A stretch of DNA of 64,000 nucleotides from Tumebacillus_A lipolyticus (GCF_042682745.1 NZ_JBHUIO010000002.1:930001-994000); one strand, 5' to 3'; shown: positions 1 through 8,395, counted from the first letter of the stretch. The notes: a model not told the origin generated them from the sequence alone. A program made the numbers and translations.

Positions 1-142
1 TCAGCTGATAGATACCGAGCACCAAAAACGCGGACAGCACGCGATAGAAGACGATCACCGTGGCCGGTTGGTCGGCCCACCGCCCGAAGACACCCACACT
101 GCCCCAGATCAGCATCGCAGCGATCACAAACAGCGCGCCCAT
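1..142 (-). CDS. EamA/DMT-family transporter, N-terminal part
   Basis: Only the first 47 codons are in the window; the gene runs off the left edge. Translation starts at the ATG at 142 behind a strong GGGGGG-type ribosome site. The visible protein has a hydrophobic first helix (MGALFVIAAMLIWGSVGVFG), then a short loop and a second helix. The AAMLIWGSVGVFGRW pattern is typical of the first EamA repeat of drug/metabolite transporters. The substrate cannot be told. It is the last gene of a minus-strand run and follows the terminator of the first perR. Confidence 0.7.
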   Translation of the reverse strand, partial: MGALFVIAAMLIWGSVGVFGRWADQPATVIVFYRVLSAFLVLGIYQL

Positions 143-170
143 CTCGTTCCCCCCTTTCGCTTCCCAATAT

Positions 171-195
171 AAAAAGTCCCGCCACTGCGGACGGG
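171..195 (-). terminator. Rho-independent terminator of perR1
   Basis: Read on the minus strand, a GTCCCG/CGGGAC hairpin is followed by a run of five T just after the perR1 stop codon. Confidence 0.75.
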
Positions 196-199
196 ACGA

Positions 200-658
200 C
201 TAGTTGAGCTCCGAATCGCGTTGTCCTGCTCCACTCTGTTGACAGTCAGGACAATGGCCGTAAAACTCCAGTCGGTACGAACCGACCGCATAACCGTGTG
301 CGAAAAGCTCAGGAGACGTAAACCTCTCGATCGGCGGACAGGGTACATCGGCCACCTTGCCACACACTTCGCAAACGAGATGCGCGTGCTCCGAATCATT
401 GCCATCATATCGGCTCGACATGTCCCCATAGGACAGCTCGCGAATCACACCCAACTCCGTCAAACGATGCAACGTATTGTAAACGGTCGCCATGCTGATG
501 CTTGCAAACTCCTGGCTGACCTGATGATAGATCTGCTCAGCTGTCGGATGCTCATGCGTCTCTTTTAAATAGCGCAAGATCATCTGTCGCTGGGGAGTCA
601 GACGCACACCGCGGGACTTCAGATCCGCGAGGGATTTTGCAAATGAGCTTCTATGCAT
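200..658 (-). CDS. perR: PerR-type peroxide-sensing Fur-family repressor (copy 1)
   Basis: 152 residues. A winged-helix DNA-binding half (about 10-80, with the LTPQR motif) is followed by the metal-binding dimerisation half. All five regulatory-metal ligands of Bacillus PerR are at identical positions: H37, D85, H91, H93 and D104. The structural zinc cysteines C96, C99, C136 and C139 are also present. Asp rather than Glu at 104 is the residue associated with iron-catalysed histidine oxidation, so it should sense H2O2 rather than only iron. A highly similar paralogue lies immediately upstream on the same strand. A terminator separates the two, so they are probably transcribed independently. 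Confidence 0.93.
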   Translation of the reverse strand: MHRSSFAKSLADLKSRGVRLTPQRQMILRYLKETHEHPTAEQIYHQVSQEFASISMATVYNTLHRLTELGVIRELSYGDMSSRYDGNDSEHAHLVCEVCGKVADVPCPPIERFTSPELFAHGYAVGSYRLEFYGHCPDCQQSGAGQRDSELN

Positions 659-715
659 CTCGAATCACCTCACCAGATATGTCAACTTGTGATGTGATTC
701 CATTGTACCAGACAG

Positions 716-748
716 AAAAGAGCCTGCACACCCCTGTGCAGACTCTTT
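716..748 (-). terminator. Terminator between the two perR genes
   Basis: On the minus strand a long CTGCACA/TGTGCAG stem with a GGGG loop is closed by AAAGAG/CTCTTTT, giving the T-tract. It lies just below the stop codon of perR2. Confidence 0.85.
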
Positions 749-751
749 CAT

Positions 752-1219
752 TCATACGTGAACCATATAAGTGTGATCCAACTGATAGACAGCGCTCTCG
801 CTGCACGAGGCACAGATTCCATAATATTCTAGTCGATAGGAAGATACTTGAAAACCTGCTTGTCGCACCTCTTGGGTGACGACCACCTCATCTTGCGGAC
901 ACTCGATGTCGATCACCGTACCACACTGCTGACAAACCAAGTGCGCGTGCTCCGAATCATTGCCATCATAGCGACTCGATCCGTCCCCGTAGGACAGTTC
1001 ACGGATGACCCCAAGCTCAGTCAGCTTATTCAAGGTGTTGTACACTGTGGCCAGCGAAATGCCTTGAAACTTCTCCCCAATTTTGTGATACACCTGCTCC
1101 GCTGTCGGATGCTCCTTGGTTTCCTTCAATAACTGTAGGATGACTTGTCTCTGAGGTGTCAGACGAATACCTAGGGATTTCAGATCAGCGAGCGACTGAC
1201 TGTAACTTCTTTTCTTCAT
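752..1219 (-). CDS. perR: PerR-type peroxide-sensing Fur-family repressor (copy 2)
   Basis: 155 residues, collinear with copy 1. It has the same ligand set H37, D85, H91, H93, D104 and the same zinc cysteines C96, C99, C136, C139. The recognition-helix region is nearly the same (ISLATVYNTLNKLTELG against ISMATVYNTLHRLTELG). A good sigma-A promoter lies directly upstream. The pair looks like a tandem duplication that has kept both copies functional. Which paralogue is the housekeeping PerR cannot be decided from sequence alone. Confidence 0.93.
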   Translation of the reverse strand: MKKRSYSQSLADLKSLGIRLTPQRQVILQLLKETKEHPTAEQVYHKIGEKFQGISLATVYNTLNKLTELGVIRELSYGDGSSRYDGNDSEHAHLVCQQCGTVIDIECPQDEVVVTQEVRQAGFQVSSYRLEYYGICASCSESAVYQLDHTYMVHV

Positions 1220-1290
1220 TTGTATCCCCCCTCATTCACTTCTCTGCAACCATCAATCAGGATTGCAAAAGAAAACCCCATCCACTTTAA

Positions 1291-1319
1291 ATATTACTAA
1301 CTGTAAAACGAATTGTCAA
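1291..1319 (-). promoter_or_regulatory. sigma-A promoter of perR2, possible PerR box
   Basis: The -35 TTGACA (1314-1319) and -10 TAATAT (1291-1296) are 17 bases apart. The -10 lies in an AT-rich imperfect inverted repeat around 1285-1300. By my count it matches about 9 of 14 defined positions of the Bacillus PerR box, so autoregulation is possible but not shown. The -35 overlaps the stop of the upstream antiporter gene. Confidence 0.75.
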
Positions 1320-2707
1320 TTCAGAATTGTTGTAATACCATCCGATTTCAACTGATTTTTCCGAAATGACAACAGTATAGTTAAAATTGGTAATCCCCAA
1401 AGGTAAAATGCGAACGGAAAATAGGTGGTCGTCGCGATCCCCATCGCAGCCGAGCACAAAATTCCGTGCAAGTTCCACGGGATCAGCGCAGAGGCGACCA
1501 CACCTGAGTCCCCGATCGTGCGCACCAGCTCCTGCGCAGGAACATGCAGGCGATCATAGACAGGTCGAAGCGCCCGGCCCGGCACGATGATCGCCAGCGC
1601 CTGGTTGCAGGCGAGCATCGCCATCGAGACGGACAGCGACACGGTGGACAGGATCAACCCGAAATAGCGTTCGATTCGTCCGAGCAGTCTCTGCAAGAGC
1701 GATTGCATCATTCCGCTCGCCTCCATCACGCCGTTTAACATCCCGGCACAGCAGATCAGCAGCACCTGATTGAACATCGGCCACACGCCGCCTCCGTGCA
1801 GAATCGACACCCCATCCTGCGCGAGCTGATAGCCGAACCAGATCGAGCTGAGCACCGCTTGAAACGATTCCTCCTGCACCCAGGTCGCAAGCATCAGGCC
1901 GGCGAGGACTCCGAGCGATAAATTGATCTGAATCGAAACGCGCAACGCTGCCAGCACCAGCACGAGCGCTGGCGGAACGAGCACCGTCCACGGCAGATCA
2001 AACGAGTTGACGAGCTGCGCAACAAATGGCGAGTCGACCGGGTCTGTCGGCGCGTTCGCCCCCGCTCCGCTGCCAAGCCAAAAGAAGAGCGCCCCTGCGA
2101 TGATCATCATCGGAATGCCCGTCTTCATCAGCGGTCGATAATTGTGCTCCGGCTTGGTTCCCGTCATCGACGCGAGCAGGTGAAACGACCCCGATACGGG
2201 AGACATTCGGTCGCCGACCATCGCCCCGGAGATCAGCGCGCCACCGATCAGCGCCGGTGAGATCCCATAGACGATCCCAAGCCCTGCGATCGCAGCTCCC
2301 ATCGTGGAGAGCGTCCCCACCGAGGAGCCGAGCACGATCGAAGTTCCTGCCGTCAACAAAAAGGCCATCACCACCAGATACTCCGGCCGGATCAGCTGCA
2401 TGCCGTAATAGATGAGCCCCGGAACCGTACCCGATGCGAGCCAAGAGGAGATCAGAGCTGCGATCAGGAGCAAAATGCCGGTCACCATCATCGTGCTCTT
2501 CATTCCCTGATAAGTTCCGCTCGCGACTTCCCGCCATGAAAAACGGTGGAGTTTCGCCACCGCAGTCGCTACACCCCACCCCAAAAGAAGCGCTAGATAT
2601 AAGGGAAGATCGAACAGGTAGATACAGAGCAGAAGCCCGGTGATGCTGCAGAGAAACGGAAGGGCTGCCACTCCAAATGAGTATTGTCGCTCCCCGCTTT
2701 GCGTCAT
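1316..2707 (-). CDS. NhaC-family Na+/H+ antiporter
   Basis: 463 residues with about 11-12 hydrophobic segments. The family signatures are in the middle third: TAGTSIVLGSSVGTLSTMGAA and SGAMVGDRMSPVSGSF. The latter carries the acidic GDRMSP loop typical of NhaC exchangers. It should exchange cytoplasmic Na+ (or malate/lactate in some relatives) for H+ at the membrane. Its ATG overlaps the stop of the upstream DUF502 gene (ATGA at 2704-2707), so the two are translationally coupled. No terminator is visible after the stop. Confidence 0.85.
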   Translation of the reverse strand: MTQSGERQYSFGVAALPFLCSITGLLLCIYLFDLPLYLALLLGWGVATAVAKLHRFSWREVASGTYQGMKSTMMVTGILLLIAALISSWLASGTVPGLIYYGMQLIRPEYLVVMAFLLTAGTSIVLGSSVGTLSTMGAAIAGLGIVYGISPALIGGALISGAMVGDRMSPVSGSFHLLASMTGTKPEHNYRPLMKTGIPMMIIAGALFFWLGSGAGANAPTDPVDSPFVAQLVNSFDLPWTVLVPPALVLVLAALRVSIQINLSLGVLAGLMLATWVQEESFQAVLSSIWFGYQLAQDGVSILHGGGVWPMFNQVLLICCAGMLNGVMEASGMMQSLLQRLLGRIERYFGLILSTVSLSVSMAMLACNQALAIIVPGRALRPVYDRLHVPAQELVRTIGDSGVVASALIPWNLHGILCSAAMGIATTTYFPFAFYLWGLPILTILLSFRKNQLKSDGITTILN

Positions 2708-3282
2708 GATCCAGATACCCCGCCCGACAAGATGAAGCGCATCGCCTCTTCCGGCGACAGCTCTAAAATCTCAACATGCTCCTTCGGCACGAGGAAGGTC
2801 ACGCCCGCCACTTGAAACGTCTGAGGAACATAGACCGCGATATGATCGTGCAGCTGATCACCCAGCCGCTTCACATCTTCGGTCGTCACAAACCCGAGCA
2901 TCTTCATCGGATTGTTTGGCAAGGTGATCAGCGCAACTTTCGAAAACGACCTTTTCTCACCCACCAGCGATTCGATCGTCTCGCGGATGATCTTATAGAG
3001 CGTCTTCACAAACGGAATGCGCTGCAGAATGTATTCGACGATCCCGATCAACTGCGCGCTGAACCAGTGCGTGGTCAGCCAACCGACCAACGTGATCAGC
3101 ACGAGGGTCAGCAAAATGCCAAGCCCTGGTACATAGAGACCATCTCCGAGCGACTCGCGCAGCTTGTTGCCGAGCAGACTGTCAAAAAACTGAAAGCCCT
3201 GCACCACCACGTAGACCACCAATCCGATCGGCACGATGGTCAAGATTCCGTTCACAAAAAATTTCAACAAACGACGCCACAT
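2704..3282 (-). CDS. DUF502 membrane protein
   Basis: 192 residues. Two transmembrane helices near the N terminus (about 8-30 and 53-75) are followed by a soluble part. The motifs RIPFVKTLYKIIRETIE and the PNNPMKMLGFVT-like stretch identify the DUF502 family, whose function is unknown. A strong site (AGGAGG) precedes the ATG at 3282. It forms a two-gene operon with the NhaC antiporter and is driven from the shared promoter region at 3311-3349. Confidence 0.85.
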   Translation of the reverse strand: MWRRLLKFFVNGILTIVPIGLVVYVVVQGFQFFDSLLGNKLRESLGDGLYVPGLGILLTLVLITLVGWLTTHWFSAQLIGIVEYILQRIPFVKTLYKIIRETIESLVGEKRSFSKVALITLPNNPMKMLGFVTTEDVKRLGDQLHDHIAVYVPQTFQVAGVTFLVPKEHVEILELSPEEAMRFILSGGVSGS

Positions 3283-3310
3283 CTGTCTCGCCTCCTCCGA
3301 ATCACTCCTT

Positions 3311-3349
3311 TTTTAGTTTACCGAAGACGAGTTATCGAGTAAACTAAAA
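3311..3349. promoter_or_regulatory. Symmetric divergent promoters in an 11-bp inverted repeat
   Basis: The arms TTTTAGTTTAC (3311-3321) and GTAAACTAAAA (3339-3349) are a perfect inverted repeat. Plus strand: -35 TTTACC (3317-3322), 17-base spacer, -10 TAAACT (3340-3345). Minus strand: -35 TTTACT (3338-3343), 17-base spacer, -10 TAAACT (3315-3320). Each -10 overlaps the -35 of the opposite promoter, so the two cannot be occupied by polymerase at once. Confidence 0.6.
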
Positions 3350-3373
3350 GGAATAGGTGAAACGAGGTGCTAC

Positions 3374-4009
3374 ATGGACGTAAAATTGCTCGCTGCCCTG
3401 ATGCGGACGCAGATGGCGTCTCCGCTGGGCACCAACTCTTCCATCACAGGTTCAGGCTCCGATTTCTCGATGCTGCTCGCCGAATTGCTCGCAAGCCAAG
3501 GCGATGCGCTCAGCAGCAGCGATCTGCCTGCACAGACGAACATGCGCACGCGCACGCTGCCCTTCTCCCTCGGCATGGCAAACGGGTACGGTCAGAGCTT
3601 TGGCCGAGTCACATCATTTGGCGGTTCAACCGATTTTGACGAGCTGATCCGGTCTGCCGCTCTGCGCCACGGGGTCGATCCGCAATTGGTGCGCGCGGTG
3701 GTGCGACAAGAATCGGGTTTTAATCCATATGCAACATCTTCGGTCGGCGCTGGCGGTCTGATGCAGTTGATGCCTGCGACCGCGCGAAGCCTCGGCGTGG
3801 AGAACGTGTACGATCCCGCCCAGAATCTCGATGGTGGCGTTCGCTACTTGAAGCAGATGCTCGATCGCTATGATGGCAATGTGGCGACCGCATTGGCCGC
3901 CTATAACGCCGGTCCTGGCAATGTGGATCGCTATGGCGGCATCCCACCGTTCGGTGAGACGACTCGCTATGTCCGCAACATCCTCAGCAGCTTTCAGTCG
4001 ATCGGCTGA
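3374..4009 (+). CDS. Lytic transglycosylase (SLT domain, CwlQ-like)
   Basis: 211 residues. The first about 85 residues are low-complexity and carry no signal peptide. The SLT goose-lysozyme-like domain spans about 88-208. The catalytic Glu is E113 in RQESGFNP, followed by GLMQLMPATA and the AAYNAGPGNVDRYGGIPPFGET motif. It should cleave the MurNAc-GlcNAc bond of peptidoglycan to a 1,6-anhydro end. The family includes B. subtilis CwlQ (YjbJ), which also lacks a normal signal peptide. The ATG at 3374 follows GAGGTG. Confidence 0.88.
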   Translation: MDVKLLAALMRTQMASPLGTNSSITGSGSDFSMLLAELLASQGDALSSSDLPAQTNMRTRTLPFSLGMANGYGQSFGRVTSFGGSTDFDELIRSAALRHGVDPQLVRAVVRQESGFNPYATSSVGAGGLMQLMPATARSLGVENVYDPAQNLDGGVRYLKQMLDRYDGNVATALAAYNAGPGNVDRYGGIPPFGETTRYVRNILSSFQSIG

Positions 4010-4188
4010 TCGGTTCGAGCGGGGCAACCTGTCTCGACCTTTTCGTCACGCGCCTTTTGCACGCGAGATTCAGAATACTGAAAAATAGGCGACATCTGTG
4101 GTCATCTGCCCTGAACAAATTCCCCTCCCCGCGCATGTACTAGGACTGTACGCGGGCAACATCAACCAACTACGAGGGGGTATGTTCC

Positions 4189-4320
4189 ATGTCAGGTCAT
4201 CATGCTGCTGGCTATGGCGTAGGGATCTTCGGTGGCTATACCCGTTGGGCGGTCGTTTTTCTGATTATCTTCGTCTTGTTCTTCCTGCTCATCCCAGGAT
4301 ATGATGGCGGCGTCGTCTGA
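4189..4320 (+). CDS. YjcZ-type small spore membrane protein
   Basis: 43 residues. The N-terminal Gly/His/Tyr-rich part contains GYGVGIFGG, followed by a single hydrophobic helix WAVVFLIIFVLFFLLIPG and a short tail. This is the usual plan of the YjcZ/YhfH-like sporulation miniproteins. A second copy of the same design is at 15934-16059. GAGGGGG stands 8 bases before the ATG, and a strong terminator follows. Spore association is family knowledge; function is unknown. Confidence 0.85.
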   Translation: MSGHHAAGYGVGIFGGYTRWAVVFLIIFVLFFLLIPGYDGGVV

Positions 4321-4335
4321 TCGACTGCAGTCGCA

Positions 4336-4374
4336 CCAAAAGGCTCGCACATTCTGTGCGGGCCTTTTGGTTTT
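4336..4374 (+). terminator. Rho-independent terminator
   Basis: An AAAAGGC...CGCACA/TGTGCG...GCCTTTT hairpin ends in GGTTTT. It may also act on the convergent antiporter gene that ends at 4379. Confidence 0.85.
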
Positions 4375-4378
4375 CAGG

Positions 4379-5425
4379 TTACAGGAAGAAAAAGCCGATG
4401 CCGATGATCAGATAGGCGCCCAGCGCCATCGCACCTTCCAACCAGTTCGACTCTCCGTCCTGAGCCAGAAAGTTGATCAAAAACACGGCGAGCACCATCG
4501 AAGCGAGCTCAGGCCAGGTAAAGACGAGCGTCATATGATTGCCCAGTGCGAGCGACAGAAAGACGAGCACCGGCGTGACGAACATCGCGACCTGCAGCGA
4601 CGAGCCGACCGCAATCTCCAGCGCCAAGTCCATCTTGTTGCGCCAGGCCATCAGAATCGCCGAAGAGTGTTCCGCCGCGTTGCCGATGATCGCGACGATG
4701 ATCACGCCGATAAACACTTCCGACCAGCCCAACTTCTGCGAGACCGCCTCGATCGTGTGGACGAGCAGTTCCGACTCATAGGCGACGGCGACCGTCGCGA
4801 TCGCCAACACGCCGATCGCTTTCCCAACGCTCCACTCCGCCTCTTCCTCCTCCATGTTCTCCGTGTAAATAAAGAGGTTGCGATGCGTGAATAAAGAAAA
4901 GAACAGCCCGAGCAGATACAGGATGAGGACGACGATCGAAACGCCGACCGACATTCGAATGTCGATCGTCCCCGGATGGGACAGGGAGAAGATCGCCGGG
5001 ATGACCAATGCGATCACCACGCCGAGCAACATCATCGCAGCATTCGTTCCGGCGATGGTGCGATTAAATTTCTGCTTGGGATAGCGCACGCCGCCGATCA
5101 GCATCGACAGGCCGGCCACCAGCAGCAGGTTGCCGATGATCGAGCCGGTAAGCGATGCCTGAACAACTCCGATCAGGCCTTCCCGCAGCGCGAAAAACGC
5201 GATGATCAATTCGACCGCATTGCCGAACGTTGCGTTCATCAAACCGCCGATCTTCGGACCGCTGTGAATGGCGATACTCTCCGTCGCACGCCCCATCACC
5301 CCGGCCAGCGGAATGATCGCAGCACAGGCGATCGCAAACAGCGCAACTTCGTTCCAGTGCAAATATTTCCCGATCACACTGAGCGGAAGCATGATCAGCA
5401 GCAGTATCATCATGATCCTCTGCAT
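4379..5425 (-). CDS. Ca2+/H+ antiporter (CaCA/ChaA family)
   Basis: 348 residues from the ATG at 5425, chosen because GGAGGAGG lies 9 bases before it; a longer reading to 5464 has no such site. About 11 hydrophobic segments. The two alpha repeats carry the cation-binding motifs GNAVELIIAFFAL and GNAAEHSSAILMAW, each with the essential acidic residue. An acidic loop (ENMEEEEAE) lies between the halves. It exports calcium or other divalent cations in exchange for protons. It is a single gene, divergent from the SufR-like regulator. Confidence 0.9.
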   Translation of the reverse strand: MQRIMMILLLIMLPLSVIGKYLHWNEVALFAIACAAIIPLAGVMGRATESIAIHSGPKIGGLMNATFGNAVELIIAFFALREGLIGVVQASLTGSIIGNLLLVAGLSMLIGGVRYPKQKFNRTIAGTNAAMMLLGVVIALVIPAIFSLSHPGTIDIRMSVGVSIVVLILYLLGLFFSLFTHRNLFIYTENMEEEEAEWSVGKAIGVLAIATVAVAYESELLVHTIEAVSQKLGWSEVFIGVIIVAIIGNAAEHSSAILMAWRNKMDLALEIAVGSSLQVAMFVTPVLVFLSLALGNHMTLVFTWPELASMVLAVFLINFLAQDGESNWLEGAMALGAYLIIGIGFFFL

Positions 5426-5529
5426 CCCAGAATTCCTCCTCCACGTTTCGAGTCGATCACACACCCGATCAGATACAATATATCCCTTTTTTCGGCTTGC
5501 CCTATTTTCTAACCTTTTATATATAGAAA

Positions 5530-5570
5530 TTTACTTCGAGCAAAAAAAGGTATATACTGTTTCTAACAGT
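5530..5570 (+). promoter_or_regulatory. Promoter and palindromic operator of the SufR-like gene
   Basis: The -35 TTTACT (5530-5535) and -10 TATACT (5553-5558) are 17 bases apart. Overlapping the -10 and start site is a perfect inverted repeat ACTGTT-TCT-AACAGT (5556-5570), well placed for autorepression. Confidence 0.7.
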
Positions 5571-5588
5571 TCCGGAAGGGTGACGCAC

Positions 5589-6230
5589 ATGTCAAATCAA
5601 GAGACCAACACCCGCAGAACGATCATCACGATCTTGCGGACCGAGGGGCCAATGAGCGCAGGCGACCTTGCGGAGCGCATCGGAATCACCGAGATGGCGA
5701 TTCGCCGGCATATTGCGACGCTGGAACGAGACGACCTGATCTTCCCGACGACCATCCGCCAACCGATGGGACGCCCAGCCAAAGTTTATCAGCTGACCGA
5801 AGTGGCCGATGAGCTCTTTCCTAAAAGCTATCATTCCCTGATGCTCGACATCCTAGAAGACATCGTTCGCGTGGATGGTGAAGACAAGATCCAAGCGATC
5901 TTTGACCAGCGCGAGGAGCGTCTGACCAGCCAGTTGAACGAGATGCTCGAAGGGAAATCATTGGAGGAGAAGGTGCAAGCGCTCGCCGAAATGCAGAACA
6001 ACAAAGGCTATCTCGCCAAATGGGAGCGCAAGGACGACGGGTCGTACGAGATCATCGAGTACAATTGCCCGATCGCCCAAGTGTCGAAAGTCTATCCGCA
6101 GACATGCGCCTGTGAGACCAACGTGTTTCGCCGCGTGCTCGGCACGGAAGTCGATCGCTCACAGTGTCTGGCAGAAGGCGGCAGCTCTTGCGTGTTTAAA
6201 ATTGAAACTGGAGAGCAGACGGAAGGATGA
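5589..6230 (+). CDS. SufR-like Fe-S-sensing transcriptional regulator
   Basis: 213 residues. An N-terminal DeoR/ArsR-type winged helix (about 8-70, with SAGDLAERIGITEMAIRRHIATL) is followed by a linker and a C-terminal cysteine domain. C160-x12-C173, with C175, C193 and C201 further on, recalls the cluster-binding cysteines of SufR, which represses Fe-S cluster assembly genes. The ATG at 5589 follows GGAAGGG. A perfect palindrome sits at the start site. The suf genes are not in this window, so its targets are unknown, and another ligand-binding cysteine regulator cannot be excluded. Confidence 0.7.
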   Translation: MSNQETNTRRTIITILRTEGPMSAGDLAERIGITEMAIRRHIATLERDDLIFPTTIRQPMGRPAKVYQLTEVADELFPKSYHSLMLDILEDIVRVDGEDKIQAIFDQREERLTSQLNEMLEGKSLEEKVQALAEMQNNKGYLAKWERKDDGSYEIIEYNCPIAQVSKVYPQTCACETNVFRRVLGTEVDRSQCLAEGGSSCVFKIETGEQTEG

Positions 6231-6296
6231 TCTCCTGCGCTTCATCTGATGCGCTTCGCATTTGCGAGCGCATTTCCTCTTCGTCATTATTTCGAT

Positions 6297-6566
6297 TTAC
6301 GAACGATTCCCCCGTGGCAACAGACAGATCGTTCGGATCAACCGCTCCTTTTTCAGCTTTGACAGTCGTTTGATCTCACGCTCTCGACGCAGCGCACTGC
6401 CAAGATCGATCTGCACCTCTACATAGCGCAAGGTGAGCGGACCTCGACCCCGAGTATACTTAGCGCCTTTTCCCGCTTCATGTAGAGCGATGCGCCGCCA
6501 CAGATCTTTCGCAACACCTGTATAAAGCGAACCGTCCCCACACTCTAAAAGATATACGTACCTCAT
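6297..6566 (-). CDS. GIY-YIG domain protein (UPF0213/YhbQ-like)
   Basis: 89 residues from the ATG at 6566; a GTG at 6581 would add five residues. The domain opens with YVYLLECGDGSLYTGVAKDLWRR, the GIY-YIG core with its Arg. The REREIKRLSKLKKERLI motif has the conserved Glu/Lys seen in UriC-type stand-alone domains. Such proteins are putative structure-specific nucleases of unclear role. It is transcribed away from the bmr-like ABC genes. Confidence 0.85.
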   Translation of the reverse strand: MRYVYLLECGDGSLYTGVAKDLWRRIALHEAGKGAKYTRGRGPLTLRYVEVQIDLGSALRREREIKRLSKLKKERLIRTICLLPRGNRS

Positions 6567-6631
6567 GTTCGTTCTCAGCACCTGTCTTTGTACTCGTAAT
6601 TATCAAAATGTTAGCATAAAGGAAGATGATG

Positions 6632-8383
6632 ATGAAAGAATTTATTACGCTCAAGGAATTTTTCATCGCGCACAAAAAGTCCTTTCTCCTCGGCATCTTC
6701 TGGGTTTTCTTCGTGGACGTGATCGGGCTGATCACCCCGAAACTGCTCGGACTGTTTGTCGATGATCTGCGAGCCGGTGAGCTCGACCGAACGGGTATCC
6801 TCACGTACGCGGGGCTCATCTTCGGCGCGGCGATCTTCTCTGTCATCGCTCGCTACTTCTGGCGGATCTACATCATGGGCAACTCCCGCAAAGCGGAAGT
6901 CTACCTGCGCGACAAATTTTATGACCACCTGCAGAAACTCTCGCCCAACTATTTTAACCATCACAAGACGGGCGATCTGATGGCAAATGCGACCAACGAC
7001 CTCGGAGCGATTCGCCAAGCGCTCGGCCCGGGCTTCCTCTCGGCGGTCGACCCCACATTTGTCCTCACCTTTACGGTCATCATGATGGTCTACACGGTCG
7101 GCTGGCAGCTGACGTTGGCCGCGCTGGCACCGATGCCGCTCCTGGCATTGATCGTCACGATGTTCGGCCGGATCATCCACAAGCGATTCGGCGAAGTGCA
7201 AGCGGCGTTCGGCTCGCTGACCGACCGCGTCCAAGAGAATTTCGCCGGCGTTCGCGTCGTCAAATCGTTCGTCCAAGAAGAGGCGGAGATCAAAAAGTTT
7301 ACCGCCGAGAACAAGGAGAACTTCAAGGCGAACCTCAACCTGATCAAAGTCAACGGAATCTACAACCCGATCGTCCAACTTGTCACCGCCGTCTCCTTTT
7401 TGATCGCGATCGCCTACGGCGGTATTCTCGTCGTCCGCGGCACGATCACCCTGGGGGAATTTGTCACCTTCAACACCTATCTCGGCCTGATGACCTGGCC
7501 GATGATGGCGATCGGTTGGGTCATCAACATGTGGCAGCGCGGTGCCGCATCGATGAAGCGGATCAATGAAGTGTTGCGCACGCTGCCTGAGATCAACGAC
7601 GATCAAGATCTGGCAGCAAAAGAGGATCTCGAAGGCAACATCGAGTTCAAAAACCTCACCTTCACCTACCCCGGCTCAGAATTGCCGGTGCTAAAAGACA
7701 TTTCGATCAGCGTAAAAGCGGGTCAGACGGTGGCAATTATCGGTCGCACCGGCTCGGGCAAATCCACGCTGATGAACCTGCTGCTCCGCCTGTACAACCC
7801 GCCAGAGGGCACGCTGTTCCTCGATGGTGTAGACATCACGCAAGTTCCGCTCTCCACCCTGCGGGAAAACATCGGCTATGTGCCGCAGGAAAACTTCCTG
7901 TTCTCCAAAACGATTCGGGACAACATCGCCTTCTCCGGAGATGGTTACTCGCAGGAACAGGTCGAAGCGGCAACGTCGCTCGCACAAGTTCATTCGAACA
8001 TCGTCGACTTCGAGCACGGCTATGACACGATGCTCGGCGAGCGCGGCGTCACCCTGTCCGGCGGTCAGAAACAGCGCGTCTCCATCGCGCGCGCCGTGAT
8101 CAAAAACCCGAAGATCCTGATTCTCGACGACAGCTTGTCTGCTGTCGATACGCATACGGAAGAAGAGATTCTCTTGCAAATGAAACGGATCATGCAGGCG
8201 CGGACCTCTTTGATCATCGCCCACCGCATCTCGACGATCAAAGATGCGGATGAGATCCTCGTCTTTGACGAAGGGCAGATCATCGAGCGCGGCACGCATG
8301 ATCAGCTGTTAGAACTGAAAGGCCTCTACCATGAACTCCATCAGAAACAACTGCTCGAAGACCAAATTGCAGCCAACAACTAA
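6632..8383 (+). CDS. ABC exporter half-transporter, BmrC-like (degenerate site)
   Basis: 583 residues from the third of three in-frame ATGs (6626, 6629, 6632), chosen for 8-base spacing to AAAGGA. Six-helix ABC exporter membrane domain (about 15-310), then a nucleotide-binding domain: Walker A GRTGSGKST with K377, a normal signature LSGGQKQR, and Walker B LILDD with D500 where a catalytic Glu is expected. The same Glu-to-Asp change is known in B. subtilis BmrC, half of a heterodimeric multidrug exporter. Its partner follows 12 bases downstream. The BmrB leader that controls the Bacillus genes was not seen. Confidence 0.85.
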   Translation: MKEFITLKEFFIAHKKSFLLGIFWVFFVDVIGLITPKLLGLFVDDLRAGELDRTGILTYAGLIFGAAIFSVIARYFWRIYIMGNSRKAEVYLRDKFYDHLQKLSPNYFNHHKTGDLMANATNDLGAIRQALGPGFLSAVDPTFVLTFTVIMMVYTVGWQLTLAALAPMPLLALIVTMFGRIIHKRFGEVQAAFGSLTDRVQENFAGVRVVKSFVQEEAEIKKFTAENKENFKANLNLIKVNGIYNPIVQLVTAVSFLIAIAYGGILVVRGTITLGEFVTFNTYLGLMTWPMMAIGWVINMWQRGAASMKRINEVLRTLPEINDDQDLAAKEDLEGNIEFKNLTFTYPGSELPVLKDISISVKAGQTVAIIGRTGSGKSTLMNLLLRLYNPPEGTLFLDGVDITQVPLSTLRENIGYVPQENFLFSKTIRDNIAFSGDGYSQEQVEAATSLAQVHSNIVDFEHGYDTMLGERGVTLSGGQKQRVSIARAVIKNPKILILDDSLSAVDTHTEEEILLQMKRIMQARTSLIIAHRISTIKDADEILVFDEGQIIERGTHDQLLELKGLYHELHQKQLLEDQIAANN

Positions 8384-8395
8384 GGAGGTGACAGC

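Noticed and set aside
1285..1300. Definite PerR box at perR2
   Set aside because: The match to the consensus is only about 9 of 14; kept as a possibility in the promoter entry, not as a site.
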